Shown here one piece after another: positions 17,804 to 27,422 of a stretch of DNA of 39,264 nt. Position numbers and translations under genes: made by a program. Position 1 is the first letter of the stretch. Each line of letters opens with the position of its first letter. The notes below the pieces were generated by a model. It worked only from the letters and a program-made list of their open reading frames with translations. It was not told the DNA's origin and searched no databases. Location of the stretch: NCBI GenBank assembly GCA_905182715.1, contig CAJJCP010000035.1, positions 1 through 39,264 of the forward strand. The letters run 5' to 3'. This stretch comes from an uncultured Candidatus Poseidoniales archaeon (GTDB taxonomy: Archaea; Thermoplasmatota; Poseidoniia; Poseidoniales; Poseidoniaceae).

Positions 17804-19809
17804 CCATGACGGCCAAAGTGGTGGTCCAGAGAATTCAGTGGAAGCCGCAATGCGGTTGGGCGTCCATGCACGCAAGCCCACGGATTGGTGATTCGTCGCA
17901 TATCATCGACTAATCTTCGCATTTCTGGTAATGTCAACTTTTCATTTGCTTTGACTGCACCTCGACATGCATTGAGGAATGCAAGGTGATCTTTACGTCG
18001 GTCAACTGTTTCAAGTGGTGCGCCATCTTCTGCAGTATCTTGCAGTAAGTCGAGTAGGAAGGGTACCAATTCTTCGCCATCGAGTAGGTGAGGAGCGGCG
18101 TCAATCATCCATCCAGTGTCACTCTCACGCAATGAAAATCCAACTTCACTCAGTGTGCCGACTGCTGCTGACATTCGTGCCGATTGTCGTGCATCAAGGT
18201 TCAATTGAATCGGTTCGATTTTCGCTTGACTTTCCCACAATGAGGCATCGTGACGCAAACGTTCGTATCGTATACGTTCATGCAGAGCATGTTGGTCGAT
18301 TAACAATAATTCTCCTTCAGCCTGTACTAAGATGTATGAGTCTGCAAATTGAGCGAGAGGTTCCATTTCTGGTAACTCATTGATAATGCCTTCAAGCGGT
18401 TTTTCTTCATTCGGGGAAGTTCTGTGCCCACAACCGGCATGACGGTGAAGAGTCCGTTCTGCGGGTGATAATGCAGGCGCAGTTGGTTTCTCATCCAGTC
18501 CAGGTAATGTTTCTTGGGCTTCAGGAGCTGTTGATTGGGGTCGCATCTTTTCAGCCGATTCAGGTTCAGATGCTTCTTCTCCATGAAGGTTCAATTGTGC
18601 ACCGGCAGCAATTGCCCATGCAGGTGGTGCTTCGGCTTTCGTTTCCCTCGGAAGTACCAGCGTTGGGGCTCCCGCAGCAGCGTCCAGTGGGTCAAGCGTA
18701 GGTGCTTTCACGGTTGAAAGATGTTCTTGAATTGGCGTTACTTTCTGAATGCCAAGGCCTTGTAAACCGGGAATTCCTCCTGCAGCATCAGGTTGGGTCG
18801 GAACAGATTCGAGGGTGTGAGCAATGGCCCGCTCAAGACGTTCCAGAACACGCCATGAATGTCGAAGACGAACTTCTCGCTTGGTAGGGTGGACGTTGAC
18901 ATCGACTTCTTCTGGTGGTAAAGTGAGTGAAAGAACAGCAATAGGGTGTCTTCCTTGCATCAAACGGGTACGGTATCCTCTGCGTATGGCTTGGAGGAAC
19001 GGTCCAGCGGCTACGGGTCGTTCGTTGATGAGAATGTGAATGTCATCGCCTTTCCCACGGGTAATGTCGGGGGTACTGATCCACCCACTCCATTTCTCTT
19101 GACCTGGCGCTTCAGCATCGTTTTCAGGAGGTGTGATTTCAAGCATTGATTCGACTTGTCCTCCAAGTAAGTCAAACAGTCGATCCATCATGGATTCAGC
19201 CGGAGGGATATCAAGCATAACTCGCTCATCGATCACCAATCGGAACCCAGTCAACTGGTGGGCCATAGCATGTGCAACAACCACATCAACAACACGAGCG
19301 TTTTCAGTAGCAGGTCGCCGTTGGAAGGCGAGGCGAGCGGGTGTATTTCGGAATAAGTGTTCAACATCAACACGGGTGCCAGTTTGCATGCCAAAGGGCT
19401 CGACAAGTCCCTTTTCTCCATTCTTCATTGCAATGGACTTTCCTTCTTTTCCAGCGGGGCGACTGGAAATGGAAAGGTGCGAGACCATGCCGATACTTGC
19501 TAAAGCCTCACCTCGGAATCCAAGCGTATGAATTGAATTCAAATCTTCTGCTTTTTGCAACTTTGAAGTTGCGTGTCTGTCCAATGCCAAACGGAGGTCT
19601 TGTTCATCGATTCCACTCCCGTCATCTTCAATTCGAATGAGGTCAAAACCGCCACGCTCAACCGTGATCACGAGACGTGTTGCTCCAGCATCAAGGCTGT
19701 TTTCAAGTAATTCCTTGACTACTTGCGCAGGTCGTTCAACCACTTCACCAGCCGCAATATGGCCAATCGTTGTTTCATCGAGCTGTTGGATTCGGTTCGG
19801 TTCAGACAT
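17800..19809 (-). CDS. mutL: DNA mismatch repair protein MutL (bacterial type, endonuclease active)
   Basis: MutL couples mismatch recognition by MutS to strand incision. The 669-residue protein has the GHKL ATPase motifs ELLENSLDAGA, DDGSGID and GFRGEALASI in its first 110 residues, a low-complexity linker (about 330-460) and the C-terminal dimerisation/endonuclease domain. The latter carries DQHALHERIRYE near residue 503, which fits the metal-binding DQHA(x)2E(x)4E consensus, and CVHGRP near 646, so it should nick DNA itself, as in organisms without MutH. The start ATG at 19809 has GGAGGT seven bases upstream inside the end of mutS; the two genes overlap by eight bases. The family is bacterial in origin, so ancient transfer is likely. 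Confidence 0.96.
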   Translation of the reverse strand: MSEPNRIQQLDETTIGHIAAGEVVERPAQVVKELLENSLDAGATRLVITVERGGFDLIRIEDDGSGIDEQDLRLALDRHATSKLQKAEDLNSIHTLGFRGEALASIGMVSHLSISSRPAGKEGKSIAMKNGEKGLVEPFGMQTGTRVDVEHLFRNTPARLAFQRRPATENARVVDVVVAHAMAHQLTGFRLVIDERVMLDIPPAESMMDRLFDLLGGQVESMLEITPPENDAEAPGQEKWSGWISTPDITRGKGDDIHILINERPVAAGPFLQAIRRGYRTRLMQGRHPIAVLSLTLPPEEVDVNVHPTKREVRLRHSWRVLERLERAIAHTLESVPTQPDAAGGIPGLQGLGIQKVTPIQEHLSTVKAPTLDPLDAAAGAPTLVLPRETKAEAPPAWAIAAGAQLNLHGEEASEPESAEKMRPQSTAPEAQETLPGLDEKPTAPALSPAERTLHRHAGCGHRTSPNEEKPLEGIINELPEMEPLAQFADSYILVQAEGELLLIDQHALHERIRYERLRHDASLWESQAKIEPIQLNLDARQSARMSAAVGTLSEVGFSLRESDTGWMIDAAPHLLDGEELVPFLLDLLQDTAEDGAPLETVDRRKDHLAFLNACRGAVKANEKLTLPEMRRLVDDMRRITNPWACVHGRPTALRLPLNSLDHHFGRHG

Positions 19810-22456
19810 CTGAAACACCTCCAAGAATACGCTTTAGTCTATAGAGTGTATCATGTGCTTGGCGAGGAGACAGTTCATCCGCATCGATATTTGAAAGATA
19901 ATCAAGCGTTTCTTTTTCTTCTGAACTAATGCTTGGGACTGGTTGTTCAGTTCCAACTTTTTGGGTCATTGCAGCAGCGGCAAAGTATCCCATTAAGCTG
20001 GATTGACCTTCCGCACGTGCGGAAGGTGTTCCAGATTCGCCTGCCTTAGCACCATGCGCCTGTTGTTCAAGGAAAGCGAGCAGATCACTTGCTCGTTCGA
20101 CAACTGGGCGTGGTAAGCCTGCTAAAGCAGCGACTTGGACACCGTATGAATCGTCACATGGGCCATCAGCGACCGTGTGAAGGAATCGAAGTTCACCGTC
20201 AGCCTGAGCAACTTGAACATGGACATTGACCAATCCGTCAACTTCACCTTCCAGGCCAATCAATTGATGGTAATGCGTTGCAAATAATGTCCGTGCTCCA
20301 ATTCTTTTACAAATGTCTTCCGTCACAGACCAAGCGATTGACAAACCATCAAATGTTGAAGTTCCACGACCGATTTCATCGAGTAAAACGAGGGACTGTG
20401 AGGTTGCTCTACGGAGTATGTGGGCAACTTCAATCATCTCCATCATAAATGTGGAGCGACCACGCCTGAGGTCATCACTTGCCCCAACACGCGTGAATAT
20501 TCGGTCGACAAGTCCAATTCGTGCTTTCTTCGCCGGGACAAAACTGCCGGTTTGAGCAAGAATGGTTAGGAGTGCAGTGGTTCGAAGATAGGTCGATTTA
20601 CCGCCCATGTTGGGTCCGGTAATCAACAAGAAGTTTCGTTTCTTTTGTAATTGGATATCATTTGGTACGAATCCTGATTGCATTTCCAAGGCCGGATGCC
20701 GTGCACCTTCAGCCTTCAGATGATGGCCGTCAGTTAATTCAGGTCGAGTCCATGAACGGGAGCGTGCAATGGATGCAAAGCATTGCAGAACATCGATTGC
20801 CGCCACTCGTCCAGCAATATTTGCCAGTTCTTGTGCATGTATTCGACACCGTTCACGCAGTGATGTAAATTCCCTATATTCCAATTCCTTTACTTTGGTA
20901 TCTGCGGTGAGTAGGAGATCATCTCTTTGGGCAAGTTCCTCAGTCACATAACGTGAGCCATTCGTCATTTGTTGCTTTCGACGCCATTCTTCTGGGACTC
21001 TTTCCTCATTTAATTTGGTGACTTCAATAAACCATCCAATTTGCCGGTTCATTCTCACTTTAAGTGAAGGTATTTCTAATTCACTTCGTAGTTTCGATTC
21101 TAAATCACTGAACCACGAATGTCCCGATGCTGAGGTTTCACGCAGTTCGTCGATTACTGAATGGAGTCCAGGGCGGATGAGTTTCCCATCACGAACACTG
21201 AGAGGTGGTTCATCGACTAAAGTACGACGAATGTCCTCTGCAAGTTCAGTCAAGGCATCCAATTCATGTGAAAGATGGCCTAAAAGAGGATTTTCTGTTT
21301 CATTACAAAGATTGATGATGGCTGGCATCCGTTCCAATGCATCACATACGGCAATTAGATCACGACCATTTGAACGGTTGTAGGCCAGTTGGGTGGCCAA
21401 ACGTTCCATGTCTCTCAAGCCACGGAGTGCTTCTCGCAATCCTTCAAGACGGCGAGCGGAACGTGAGAGCGAACCTACTGCTTCGTGACGAGCACTGATT
21501 GCTTCAAGGTTGCAAAGTGGTCTTAGAATCCAAGTTTTGAGGAGCCTTCTTCCCATCGAACTCCGACATGCATTCATTGTAGAAAGGAGACTTCCTTCAA
21601 ACTCTCCTGCAAGCGTCGAAGTTAATTCCAAGTTTCTCAATGTTGTTTGGTCAAGCACAAGATGGCCAGATTCATCGATGACTTCGATATCACGAAGTGG
21701 GACTTCGTCAGCAATATGCATGGTTGCAAGATAGTCTGCGGCTAATCCAGCAGCAGCTAAAGCAAGAGGAGAGTCATCTAAATCTAAATGCCCTAGATCG
21801 GCGACTTTGAGTACCTTCTCAAGTCGTTTTCTTCGTTTGCTTTCACTCGCTCTATGCTGGCTTATCAGGACATTGTCGAGGTGGGAGAAAAGTGCACACA
21901 ATGCAGTATCTTCGGCATCTTGAGGTGAAACTACGATTTCAGTTGGTCGCCAACGCATGATCTCATCTAATGCTCGAGTAAAACGGTCATCACCTTTCAA
22001 GTTCGATGCCCATGCTTGTCCAGTTGAAGCGTCAACAATTCCAATTCCGAGAGAGGATTTCCCAAGAGCTACTGAGACCAGAAGGGAGCGTTCATCAGTT
22101 CCAAGTAACGATTCCTCATACAGACTTCCTGGCGTATAGACGCGAGTGACAATACGTTCGAGTAATTTTGCTCCTTCTCTCAGTTCTTGTTCTTGCTCAG
22201 CAACAGTAACTTTGTGCCCTGCTTTTAGCATAACGCGAATGTTATCTTCAAGCCCATGCCACGGGAAACCAGCCATTTGAATGGGTTTGTCCGCTTTTTT
22301 GTCACGTGAAGTTAATGCCAAACCGAGGACTTCTGAACCGATGACAGCATCTTCATGAAACAACTCATAGAAATCACCCATTCGGAAGAAAAGAATCGTA
22401 TCGGGGTGTTCCTTTTTGATGTCCATAAATTGGTCCATCATCCCCCTTTTTGTCAT
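19802..22456 (-). CDS. mutS: DNA mismatch repair protein MutS
   Basis: MutS binds mismatches and small loops. The 884-residue protein has the mismatch-reading motif GDFYELF (Phe29, Glu31) in domain I, connector, core and clamp domains, and the ABC-type ATPase with GPNMGGKST near residues 610-620, the Walker B VLLDEIGRGTSTFDG and the helix-turn-helix tail. Motif content and length place it in the mutation-avoiding MutS1 group. The ATG at 22456 is preceded by AGGAG; a TTG two codons earlier is an alternative. The C-terminal linker contains a 22-bp palindrome (20006-20027). It is transcribed with mutL in the order mutS-mutL. Confidence 0.96.
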   Translation of the reverse strand: MTKRGMMDQFMDIKKEHPDTILFFRMGDFYELFHEDAVIGSEVLGLALTSRDKKADKPIQMAGFPWHGLEDNIRVMLKAGHKVTVAEQEQELREGAKLLERIVTRVYTPGSLYEESLLGTDERSLLVSVALGKSSLGIGIVDASTGQAWASNLKGDDRFTRALDEIMRWRPTEIVVSPQDAEDTALCALFSHLDNVLISQHRASESKRRKRLEKVLKVADLGHLDLDDSPLALAAAGLAADYLATMHIADEVPLRDIEVIDESGHLVLDQTTLRNLELTSTLAGEFEGSLLSTMNACRSSMGRRLLKTWILRPLCNLEAISARHEAVGSLSRSARRLEGLREALRGLRDMERLATQLAYNRSNGRDLIAVCDALERMPAIINLCNETENPLLGHLSHELDALTELAEDIRRTLVDEPPLSVRDGKLIRPGLHSVIDELRETSASGHSWFSDLESKLRSELEIPSLKVRMNRQIGWFIEVTKLNEERVPEEWRRKQQMTNGSRYVTEELAQRDDLLLTADTKVKELEYREFTSLRERCRIHAQELANIAGRVAAIDVLQCFASIARSRSWTRPELTDGHHLKAEGARHPALEMQSGFVPNDIQLQKKRNFLLITGPNMGGKSTYLRTTALLTILAQTGSFVPAKKARIGLVDRIFTRVGASDDLRRGRSTFMMEMIEVAHILRRATSQSLVLLDEIGRGTSTFDGLSIAWSVTEDICKRIGARTLFATHYHQLIGLEGEVDGLVNVHVQVAQADGELRFLHTVADGPCDDSYGVQVAALAGLPRPVVERASDLLAFLEQQAHGAKAGESGTPSARAEGQSSLMGYFAAAAMTQKVGTEQPVPSISSEEKETLDYLSNIDADELSPRQAHDTLYRLKRILGGVSDV
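20006..20027. repeat. 22-bp perfect palindrome within mutS
   Basis: The half-site ACCTTCCGCAC is followed without spacer by its exact reverse complement. It lies in the sequence coding for the weakly conserved C-terminal linker of MutS (residues around TPSARAEGQ), so it may be tolerated by low constraint on the protein. Confidence 0.8.
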
Positions 22457-22564
22457 ACTCAATACACTCCTTGCTCTCGCTGGAGTTTACTGTCGTTGCC
22501 GAGAGCACATGAAGGTTATCGCGCAGGTTGGAAAGAACCGTTGTTTTCAAGCGTTTATTGAAAA

Positions 22565-23875
22565 TTATTGATTCTGCCGCATTCTCTTGAACGCAGTCCA
22601 GATCATTACGCCCATGACGACACTCGTGGCTATGACGGACATGAAATTTAAGAATCCTCTTCCGCTCTCTATAGAGCCGCTCGCTAGGGAGTCGATAGTG
22701 TAGGTTGCCGGTTCTCCGTTTGCATTGAGACCATGTGCGTATACGATTCCATCGGCGACATCAGAAGTTTCAACAGTTAAAGGCAAGGATTGTGCTAAAG
22801 GCATTTTCTCAGCAACGCCGTCTGTCATGCGGACGACGGAGGTGCTTCCTTGACTTCCGAACATCCAGACAACTCCGTTGTCGTCAAGAGTTGCTGAAAC
22901 ACTGGAGAAGTCCACTGTTGTCGTCGTTCTGTCTTTCGAGATGTGAACTGCAGAATCTGTTCCAGCAGCAAGTAAAGAACCATTGTCGAGTCGTATCAAT
23001 GAATGAATTTCTCCTTTGTCCAGTTCCTCAATTGATGTAAGCATCGGCGAAGTTGGCCCTTCTGACCAAGAAATGAAACCAATAACGGGGTGCTTTGTTG
23101 GTGAAGCCGGACTGTCTTCATCGATTCCAAAGGAATTGGTCATCGAACCAATAGCAATCCAAGTTCCATCATCGAGAGATTCAACCATGTTCCAATTGAT
23201 GTTACCTGAATTCACCATTGCTGCGGTCAATGTTGCGTTTCCAAAAGCCGATTGAGTTGATGCGAGGGGTGTGGCAATCGATCCAAAACCACGGAGGCTG
23301 TTTGTATCGCCTTCATCGGTGACTAATAGCCATCGATATGAATCACCGGTTCGTTGTTCGGCAACATCAAGCACATCAAATGTCTCTTGGTTGCTCGCAA
23401 GAGGGATGATGGTGCGCTGTGCGTTCTCATCATTGACATGAAGCACTTCAAGCGTATTGTTTGAAGGGGAGACAACAACACTACCATCGTGGAGTTCGGT
23501 CATAAATGTCATCCCGAGTACATCTTCGTAATCCGTTCCTATATCATTGATAATGCCGGCATCGTCGTAATGGAATATCATGCCACCATCATCGCCTAAG
23601 ATCAAAGCAGTGTAGGTGTCGGAATCTCCATACACGATGTCCAATACTCGGCCATCGATTGCATCGAGACCGTTGTTCGAATAGCTGACCCCAGGGAGCG
23701 TGGAAGTGCCTTGAATGAGGAGTGCGCCTAGAATAATAAATACGAAAAAGCCGGTAATCGCAACCCACTGGTGCTCCGATTCTTCTTCGAGAAGACTCCT
23801 CCAACCCTTCGCCATACTTGCAGGATGTGAAACGAGCACATGAAACCTTTTGTTGAACAAAGAGCCAAGTTTCAT
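22565..23875 (-). CDS. Membrane-anchored protein with propeller-like extracytoplasmic domain, function unknown
   Basis: The 436-residue product has a cytoplasmic N-terminus, a membrane segment at about residues 38-57 (TGFFVFIILGALLIQG), a long extracytoplasmic region of repeated beta segments, and a second membrane segment near 408-426 followed by a basic tail (KRMRQNQ). The outer region contains recurring 'DDGTW/DNGSL...GTDS' units that look like blades of a beta-propeller. No catalytic motif is visible. An in-frame ATG at residue 21 could be the true start. The gene is alone between mutS and rpl10e, which is divergent. A role in surface sensing or binding can only be guessed. Confidence 0.75.
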   Translation of the reverse strand: MKLGSLFNKRFHVLVSHPASMAKGWRSLLEEESEHQWVAITGFFVFIILGALLIQGTSTLPGVSYSNNGLDAIDGRVLDIVYGDSDTYTALILGDDGGMIFHYDDAGIINDIGTDYEDVLGMTFMTELHDGSVVVSPSNNTLEVLHVNDENAQRTIIPLASNQETFDVLDVAEQRTGDSYRWLLVTDEGDTNSLRGFGSIATPLASTQSAFGNATLTAAMVNSGNINWNMVESLDDGTWIAIGSMTNSFGIDEDSPASPTKHPVIGFISWSEGPTSPMLTSIEELDKGEIHSLIRLDNGSLLAAGTDSAVHISKDRTTTTVDFSSVSATLDDNGVVWMFGSQGSTSVVRMTDGVAEKMPLAQSLPLTVETSDVADGIVYAHGLNANGEPATYTIDSLASGSIESGRGFLNFMSVIATSVVMGVMIWTAFKRMRQNQ

Positions 23876-23963
23876 TTATCGAATACCTGTTTCTCCCGAC
23901 AAGGCTTGAAGCGGAGAGATGATAAAGGGAATATTAGTCGCAGGAGTGCTTGGAGAGAGTATC

Positions 23964-24503
23964 ATGGCACGTAAACCAGCATCTATGTATCGCCGCCTTA
24001 AGGGCCCTGCCTTCACTCGACGTAAGTACATTGGAGGTGTCCCGAACAACAGAATCACGTCTTTCCACGCTGGAAACCGTGTTGCTGCTGAGACTGGACA
24101 GTTCAAGGTCGTCATAGAACTTCGTGCTGATAACAACTGTCAAATTCGTCATACTGCCCTTGAAGCAGCCCGTGTTATTTCAAACTCTACCATCCGTAAG
24201 ATTGCAGGAACTCAAGGCTACGCTCTTCGTGTCCACACCTTCCCTCACCACATTCTTCGTGAGAACAAGCAAGCAACTGGTGCAGGTGCTGACCGTGTTT
24301 CTCAAGGAATGCGTTGCGCTTTCGGAAAGAACGTTGGTACAGCAGCTCGTGTTAAGCGAGGACAACGTGTCATCTCATTGCAAGTTAACCCTGAACACTA
24401 CCTCACTGCACGAGATGCACTTCGTAAGGCAACTATGAAGTTCCCAACTCCATGCACTGTGCGCTTGATTAAAGGTCATGAGCACCTTAAGGGACTTATT
24501 TGA
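23964..24503 (+). CDS. rpl10e: Large ribosomal subunit protein uL16 (archaeal L10e)
   Basis: This is the archaeal/eukaryotic form of L16, called L10e, which sits near the peptidyl transferase centre and tRNA-binding sites. The 179-residue protein begins MARKPASMYRRLKGPAFTRR, the usual start for the family, and contains the conserved GGVPNNRIT and HTFPHHILRENK segments and GADRVSQGMR. The frame is open from 23919, but ATG 23964 with GGAGAG upstream matches homologues. It is followed by a hairpin and the Rli1 gene on the same strand. Confidence 0.96.
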   Translation: MARKPASMYRRLKGPAFTRRKYIGGVPNNRITSFHAGNRVAAETGQFKVVIELRADNNCQIRHTALEAARVISNSTIRKIAGTQGYALRVHTFPHHILRENKQATGAGADRVSQGMRCAFGKNVGTAARVKRGQRVISLQVNPEHYLTARDALRKATMKFPTPCTVRLIKGHEHLKGLI

Positions 24504-24508
24504 AGTCG

Positions 24509-24525
24509 ATTGGGCTGTGCCCAAT
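24509..24525 (+). terminator. Hairpin immediately downstream of rpl10e
   Basis: ATTGGGC and GCCCAAT form a perfect 7-bp stem around a TGT loop, six bases after the rpl10e stop. No T-run follows, so it may protect or attenuate the transcript between rpl10e and the ABCE1 gene rather than end it. Confidence 0.4.
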
Positions 24526-24618
24526 GTCGGACAAATCTCTGTTTGTTGAGGCTATTTGGGCGCGAGTTCCATAAGTCTGAACAAAAAGCAATCGTTGAAG
24601 CAAACCGGAGGTGAATGA

Positions 24619-26397
24619 ATGAGAGTCGCAGTTCTAAAAGAAGATCATTGTCAACCGAAGAAGTGCAATGATGAATGCCAAACATTCTGTCCACCTGTTC
24701 GAAACGGTCAAGAATGCATCATTATGGATGACAAAACCGGCAAACCCCACATCTCAGAGAGCCTGTGTATTGGTTGCGGTATTTGCATTAACAAATGTCC
24801 ACACGATGCTTTGATTATCGAACAATTACCAAGTGAACTCGAAACCGATATGATTCATCGGTATTCAATGAACGGTTTCCGATTGTTTCGCTTGCCGACT
24901 CCGTCAAAGGAAAGTGTTGTTGGAATCCTCGGGCCGAATGGTATGGGTAAATCGACAGCGATCAACGCACTTTCGGGTCGAATGATTCCGAATCTTGGTG
25001 ACTGGTTGAACAAAGATGCGGACTGGGAGGACATCATTGAATCTCTTCCGCGTGGCGAACTAAGAGATTTCTTCATTTCTGTCGAGAAAGGCGATATCAA
25101 AGTGGCTTTAAAACCACAAAATGTAGATCGTCTGCCAAAGAAAATCAAAGGCACCGTTCGAGATTTACTATCACGCGTCGACGAGAGAGGCATGTTTGAA
25201 GAGATGACCAAAGAACTGGCAATTGACCACCTCCTCGACCGAACTGTTCAGCAACTTTCCGGTGGTGAATTACAGCGTATGGCTATTTGTGCTACACTTT
25301 TACGTGATGTTGATGTTTATTTCTTTGACGAACCCTCATCATATCTCGATATTCACGAACGTATGCGAATTGTCAGAATCATACAAAAACTCGCAGAGAC
25401 AAAGCGAGTGATTGTTATTGAACACGACCTTGCAGTTCTGGACGTACTTGCTGACTTGGTACACATCGTCTATGGCAAAAAAGGTGCTTTTGGAATTTTC
25501 ACTCCCGCTCGAACAACCCGACAAGCCATTAACACCTATCTCGATGGATTCTTACCAGAACAAAATGTTCGTATTCGAGATAAACCAATCAAGTTCCTTA
25601 ACCACAGTGACCGAGTCTCTGAACTTGGTGCTGAAGTGGTATCTTGGGGTGGACTTTCTAAGAAACTTGGTGAGTTCCAACTCACAACAGGTGAAGGTGC
25701 AGTCCATCGTTCCGAAGTCGTAGGCGTCGTTGGTCCAAACGGCACAGGAAAATCAACAATGATCAAAATCTTAGCAGGGGAACACGGCTATGATGATGGT
25801 TGGGTCACTGAAAACGCTACGATTTCATACAAACCTCAGCATATTGATGTTGACATGGATTGCAGCGTTCAATTGTGGCTTGACAGCGAGATTGGTCCTA
25901 AGTGGCGAGTCGGTGAATACAATGTGAACGTGATTCGTGCTTTAGGCGTCGATGAATTACTGCCAAAACGAGTCAAGAAACTCTCAGGTGGAGAACGTCA
26001 AGCCGTTGCGATAGCTATTTGTCTTGGCAGAGAAGCCGACCTTTACCTCTTGGATGAGCCATCTGCTCACCTTGATGCAAATGCTCGAATGGAAGCGGCA
26101 AAGGCAATTCGGAGGACGATGGAAGCCAATGAAAAGTCTGCATTCGTCATTGACCACGATGTTTACTTTATTGATATCGTAAGCGATTCACTTCTCGTCT
26201 TTGAAGGCGAAGGCGGAATACATGGTAAAGCAGAAGGACCGTTCAAACTTCGTGAGGGAATGAATCGTTTCCTTGAAGGAGTCAACGTTACCTTCCGTCG
26301 AGACCATGATTCGAAGCGTCCAAGAATCAACAAACTGGAAAGTCGAAAAGACAGAGAACAACGAGGTGTTGGAGATTTTTATTCGTTTGACCATTGA
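24619..26397 (+). CDS. rli1: Ribosome recycling ATPase Rli1/ABCE1
   Basis: ABCE1 splits ribosomes after termination, and is universal in archaea and eukaryotes. The 592-residue protein has the N-terminal two-[4Fe-4S] domain (cysteine clusters CQPKKCNDECQTFC and CIGCGICINKCP in the first 60 residues) and two ABC ATPase domains: Walker A GPNGMGKST near residue 106 and GPNGTGKST near 371, with signatures LSGGELQR near 213 and LSGGERQA near 455, and Walker B segments FFDEPSSYLD and LLDEPSAHLD. All catalytic parts are intact. A strong GGAGGTGA precedes the ATG. The location next to a ribosomal protein gene fits its role. Confidence 0.97.
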   Translation: MRVAVLKEDHCQPKKCNDECQTFCPPVRNGQECIIMDDKTGKPHISESLCIGCGICINKCPHDALIIEQLPSELETDMIHRYSMNGFRLFRLPTPSKESVVGILGPNGMGKSTAINALSGRMIPNLGDWLNKDADWEDIIESLPRGELRDFFISVEKGDIKVALKPQNVDRLPKKIKGTVRDLLSRVDERGMFEEMTKELAIDHLLDRTVQQLSGGELQRMAICATLLRDVDVYFFDEPSSYLDIHERMRIVRIIQKLAETKRVIVIEHDLAVLDVLADLVHIVYGKKGAFGIFTPARTTRQAINTYLDGFLPEQNVRIRDKPIKFLNHSDRVSELGAEVVSWGGLSKKLGEFQLTTGEGAVHRSEVVGVVGPNGTGKSTMIKILAGEHGYDDGWVTENATISYKPQHIDVDMDCSVQLWLDSEIGPKWRVGEYNVNVIRALGVDELLPKRVKKLSGGERQAVAIAICLGREADLYLLDEPSAHLDANARMEAAKAIRRTMEANEKSAFVIDHDVYFIDIVSDSLLVFEGEGGIHGKAEGPFKLREGMNRFLEGVNVTFRRDHDSKRPRINKLESRKDREQRGVGDFYSFDH

Positions 26398-26412
26398 GGA
26401 GATTATGATACA

Positions 26413-27315
26413 ATGCCAGTAGGAATTCCTCCACTCGGTGGCCCATTGGGGCGTTCTCGCTCACGAATCTCTGCAAGTGGTTTGACAACATTTCTCCGTT
26501 GCAAACGACAATGGTTCCTTGGTTCTAAAGTAGGAATCTCAGGCCCTCTTCGACCATCTCAGGTGATTGGAATTGTCCTCGAGGATGCATTTTGTGGAGT
26601 CATGATGCAACGTCCGACAGTACAAATTGAGACCCTGCCTGAATTGAAAGCATGGATGCACACTTTACTTCCAAAGGCTGCACAAGAAGCCCTCGATGCA
26701 GGGCGTATTCTTTGGGATGAAGGGATTTGGTATGAACCAGGAACTTCATGGGAGGATGTCGAAATTGATTCTTTTATTGCTCGCCTTGAAAACGGCTTGC
26801 TGCTGCTCTTTGAAGAAATTGAATCCTGCTACAATGAAAACGGAGGGCCGTATTTAGAACTCTACCGGGCAGGGGAGTCACCTTTCGATGTTCCATCGCC
26901 TGCTTGGGGAGATGAACCGTATTTCCCTGTGCCAGATAAGGTCCGAAATTATGAGCTACGTTCCTGGGCCATAGAGGAGCAAGCCATGCAATGGCAAGCA
27001 CCTGGCTCTGCAGTTACTTGGAATGAAGCATTCGAAATTGCCCGTCCATGGACAAAAGACCCTCGTGTCCACCAACCTCAACGTTTGTTTCATCCAGAGC
27101 GTTGGGCTGCGGGTGAACTTGATCTTGTACTTCGATGGGATGGAAGAATACGCCTGATCGACATCAAATCGGGGAACCCAAGTTCTAAATTTGCAGAATC
27201 GCTTCAACACCAACTTCGTTTCTATGGTTGGCTTTGGCATGAAACTCACGATGGAGCAATGCATCGATGGTTTGGAAGGCTGGTACCTCAATGGACCGCA
27301 TCGCATCGTCTATGA
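26413..27315 (+). pseudogene. Cas4/RecB-like Fe-S nuclease, frameshifted: N-terminal part
   Basis: This is the N-terminal portion of a protein paralogous to the intact nuclease at 28226. Shared features are the N-terminal cysteine (LRCKRQW, Cys30), the PD-(D/E)xK core GELDLVLRWDGR...IDIKSG (Asp237, Asp250, Lys252) and the following HQLRFYGWLW, which carries the QxxxY-type motif of RecB-family nucleases. After about 27250 this frame drifts (ending RLVPQWTASHRL) while the next frame continues the homology as EQCIDGLEGWYLNG, then a cysteine cluster CDGSAAGCHWC, ending at a TGA at 27557-27559. A single surplus base near 27250-27265 explains this. Full span to 28178 would give about 588 codons, close to the paralogue's 613. 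Real decay and sequencing error are both possible. Confidence 0.75.
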
Positions 27316-27422
27316 TGCCCCACAAGCTGCTGAGTACACTGAAATGACCTCTGAATTTTCACGAATCAACACTGAAATGCAAAACATGGGTTCAGGGCCG
27401 GCAAGTATGCCAGTTCTTCCAA

